Assembly: GCA_013397695.1 (NCBI GenBank) | Contig: VYZI01000491.1 | Location: 103,037-167,036 of the forward strand | DNA length: 64,000 nucleotides | Source of the DNA: Centropus unirufus | Taxonomy: Eukaryota > Chordata > Aves > Cuculiformes > Centropidae | Direction of reading: 5' to 3' | Shown: positions 62,183-64,000 of the stretch, in pieces | How the letters are laid out: each line of letters begins with the position of its first letter | Position numbering within the stretch: the first letter of the stretch is position 1 | Translations under genes and position numbers: made by a program | Notes under the pieces: generated by a model | Database searches by the model: none | Seen by the model: the letters and a program-made list of their open reading frames with translations, nothing else | Told to the model about the DNA's origin: nothing

Positions 62183-64000
62183 AAAAACTATTGATTTAAA
62201 AGTAAGTTTTGGGAGGGAGAAGGTCGCTTCAGCAGTTTTGTGCCACTGGTCCCACCATCACCCAGATGTGAAGCTGATAAAGATATTTTTGTTGGAGCCC
62301 CATGGCAGAAATTCCCCCTGGTTTACTGAGTCACCCGCTTTCAGCTCTGTGAGTCTGGGCAGGTGGGTTTGCACATTGGTCATAGTTTTTCAACTCTGTG
62401 TTCAGCCGCAGAGAACACAGTTCAGACCACTGAGAAACACTGCAAATCCGTCACCTGGGCACCAGCTCGGGCTGGACATTGCTGACCCTGTGATCCAGCA
62501 GGGGCTGGGTTCCCTCTCGTATCTGCTTTATTGCTCTGAGAGGGGTTGTAGATGTGGCACATGGGTGACTGGAAGTTTCCCTCTGCTGGTATAACTGCCT
62601 TGTTCTCGTGCATGAAGCTGCTCTTCTTATTTTAGGAGACTGTGGTGTATTTTCTTGCTCAGGAGAGCATAGAGAGATGGCTTATTTTTTTATGGGACCA
62701 AGCATGTATTTTGCTAATGCTCTTTGTGATGTTCTGTGGGTTTAATTTGGACCATTTGCTGCAATTCTGTGCTTTAGTGACCCAATGTGCTTCTGCCCTG
62801 GCTCATGGCACCAAACCCAAGCATTGTGCAACCTCTGGCTGCATCCTTGGATCTTTTATTATCCCTTTTGCTCTTCATTCCTTTCCCCTCTCTCTCTGGC
62901 ATTTTGTACCTTGTGCAGTTTATTAATGCTCCTTTGTCACTGCCTGCCTGATGGGTTTTCTTTCTGCTTTCCTGCAGCATCCCTAATCTTACAGTCTTGG
63001 CTTCATTTAAGCAGAGAGAAACAAAACCCTGCTGCTTCTGTTAAATCAAGTGGTGTTTGTGTTGGGAAATGAGAGTGTGATGCCATCAAACTCACTTATT
63101 CTGGAGATTAGCTGGGTTCGCATCCCGGCTGCTTGCAAATCGCGTCGTGTGGAGCCAGGGAGCTCATTGCTCAGCAGCCTTTCTCCCGCAGCCCATGCCC
63201 TGCTCTAGGCAGGAGGACAGCTGCTTATTTTTCCCAATACCTTGGAAAAGCTGCGGTTTTGTGACTTTTCAAAGGAGACGAGAAGCCTCTGTGGTGCTGC
63301 CCGTCACCCTGCACCCTCCTCGGCAGCACCCGGCACAAGGCAGGGCGACGTCCCCCAGGGCTTCCCTGCATTGTACCAACAGGTCTTGTAAATGTACAGG
63401 ACCATTTAGGCTTTTAAGACATTTGAGGCCACTTTTCATCACAGGCTAGGCTGCTGCACAGTTTTACAGGGTCATAAAAGCCCTGACAGGAGTCATAAAA
63501 GCCTCCAATTGCACTGCACAAACCCGTGGAGTATATTTTAAGGGCCCCTGAGTTTTCATTTTGCTGCTTTTATGGGAACTCATAAAAGCCTCGATGAGCA
63601 CAGCCCCTGATTGGCTCCTCAGGACGGAGGTAGTTAAAATTACAGCCACCAACAAATTGTTCCAGTCTAAATAAATCAGGGCTTTGCATGTAGCATGAGA
63701 GAGGAGCCCCGCTCCCCCTAACAAGCCTGTGCGGGCAGGGACACGCGTGCGCTCCTCATCCATTTGTCCCTCGTGCTGGTGCGAGGCAGGCGCAGAATCC
63801 CTCCTGTCCCCAGTGGCCTGTGTGCTCTGTCACCCTCCTGAGCGCGTCTCGCTTGTCCTGCTCCGTGACATGACGCGTCTTGCGGAGCTTTCTGCTGGGC
63901 TGGAGGTACCACCGCCTGCCCGCTCGCTTCCCTCGGGCATGGTTTTCTGCTGCATCACTCGGCTTGCATTATGCACGCACACGCTTACACCGTCTGCGCT
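62183..64000. other. Intron sequence to the end of the window
   Basis: Mostly unique. A B-box-like GGTTCGCATCCCGG word lies near 63114, and CATAAAAGCC words recur at 63473-63590. CpG density rises in the last 250 bases. No second IgLON exon is present. Confidence 0.55.
63100..63145 (+). repeat. Possible MIR-like SINE remnant
   Basis: GCTGGGTTCGCATCCCGGCT matches the tRNA-derived part of MIR-type SINEs (B box plus flank) with about one change. The rest of a MIR cannot be followed, so the call rests on some 20 bases. Confidence 0.3.

Noticed and set aside
25208..64000. A second IgLON exon within the intron
   Set aside because: I looked for the exon 2 words (RVTRVAWLNRSTILYAG) in the translated frames and did not find them.

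Overview
This is vertebrate genomic DNA from a bird. The clearest sign is about two dozen 5'-truncated CR1 (chicken repeat 1) LINE fragments. Many still end in the ATTCTATG-type 3' tail that is diagnostic for CR1. Together they cover roughly an eighth of the window by my boundaries. I see no bacterial or viral gene, no rRNA, no convincing tRNA and no CRISPR array. The species cannot be named from this sequence.

The window holds one gene part that I can support: the first coding exon of an IgLON cell-adhesion gene on the + strand, at 25208-25374. It encodes a signal peptide and the start of the first Ig domain, and ends at a good splice donor. The sequence matches the 1a-type first exon of the neighbouring paralogues OPCML (OBCAM) and NTM (neurotrimin). 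This exon alone does not separate the two. It sits in a CpG island (about 24180-25350) with GC boxes, G-quadruplex candidates, a CT-rich tract and a short upstream ORF.

Layout: 1-24180 lies upstream of this promoter. It is either intergenic or intron of a transcript started further upstream, since these genes use alternative promoters. It contains unique sequence, CR1 copies (including one CR1 inserted into another at 6.6-7.5 kb and one interrupted by an assembly gap at 19.6 kb), a 186-bp tandem duplication (11.8-12.2 kb) and a GGGATGAGG-type minisatellite (12.6-13.0 kb). From 25375 to the end is first-intron sequence, at least 38.6 kb, with no second exon. It holds more CR1 copies of three subfamily types in both orientations.

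Most open reading frames in the window are chance frames or CR1 ORF2 remnants; many begin at GTG or TTG rather than ATG. I found no new gene system. The most useful observations are the alternative first exon and its promoter, the nested and inverted CR1 copies, the two tandem repeats, and a few unique AT-rich stretches that may be conserved regulatory elements.
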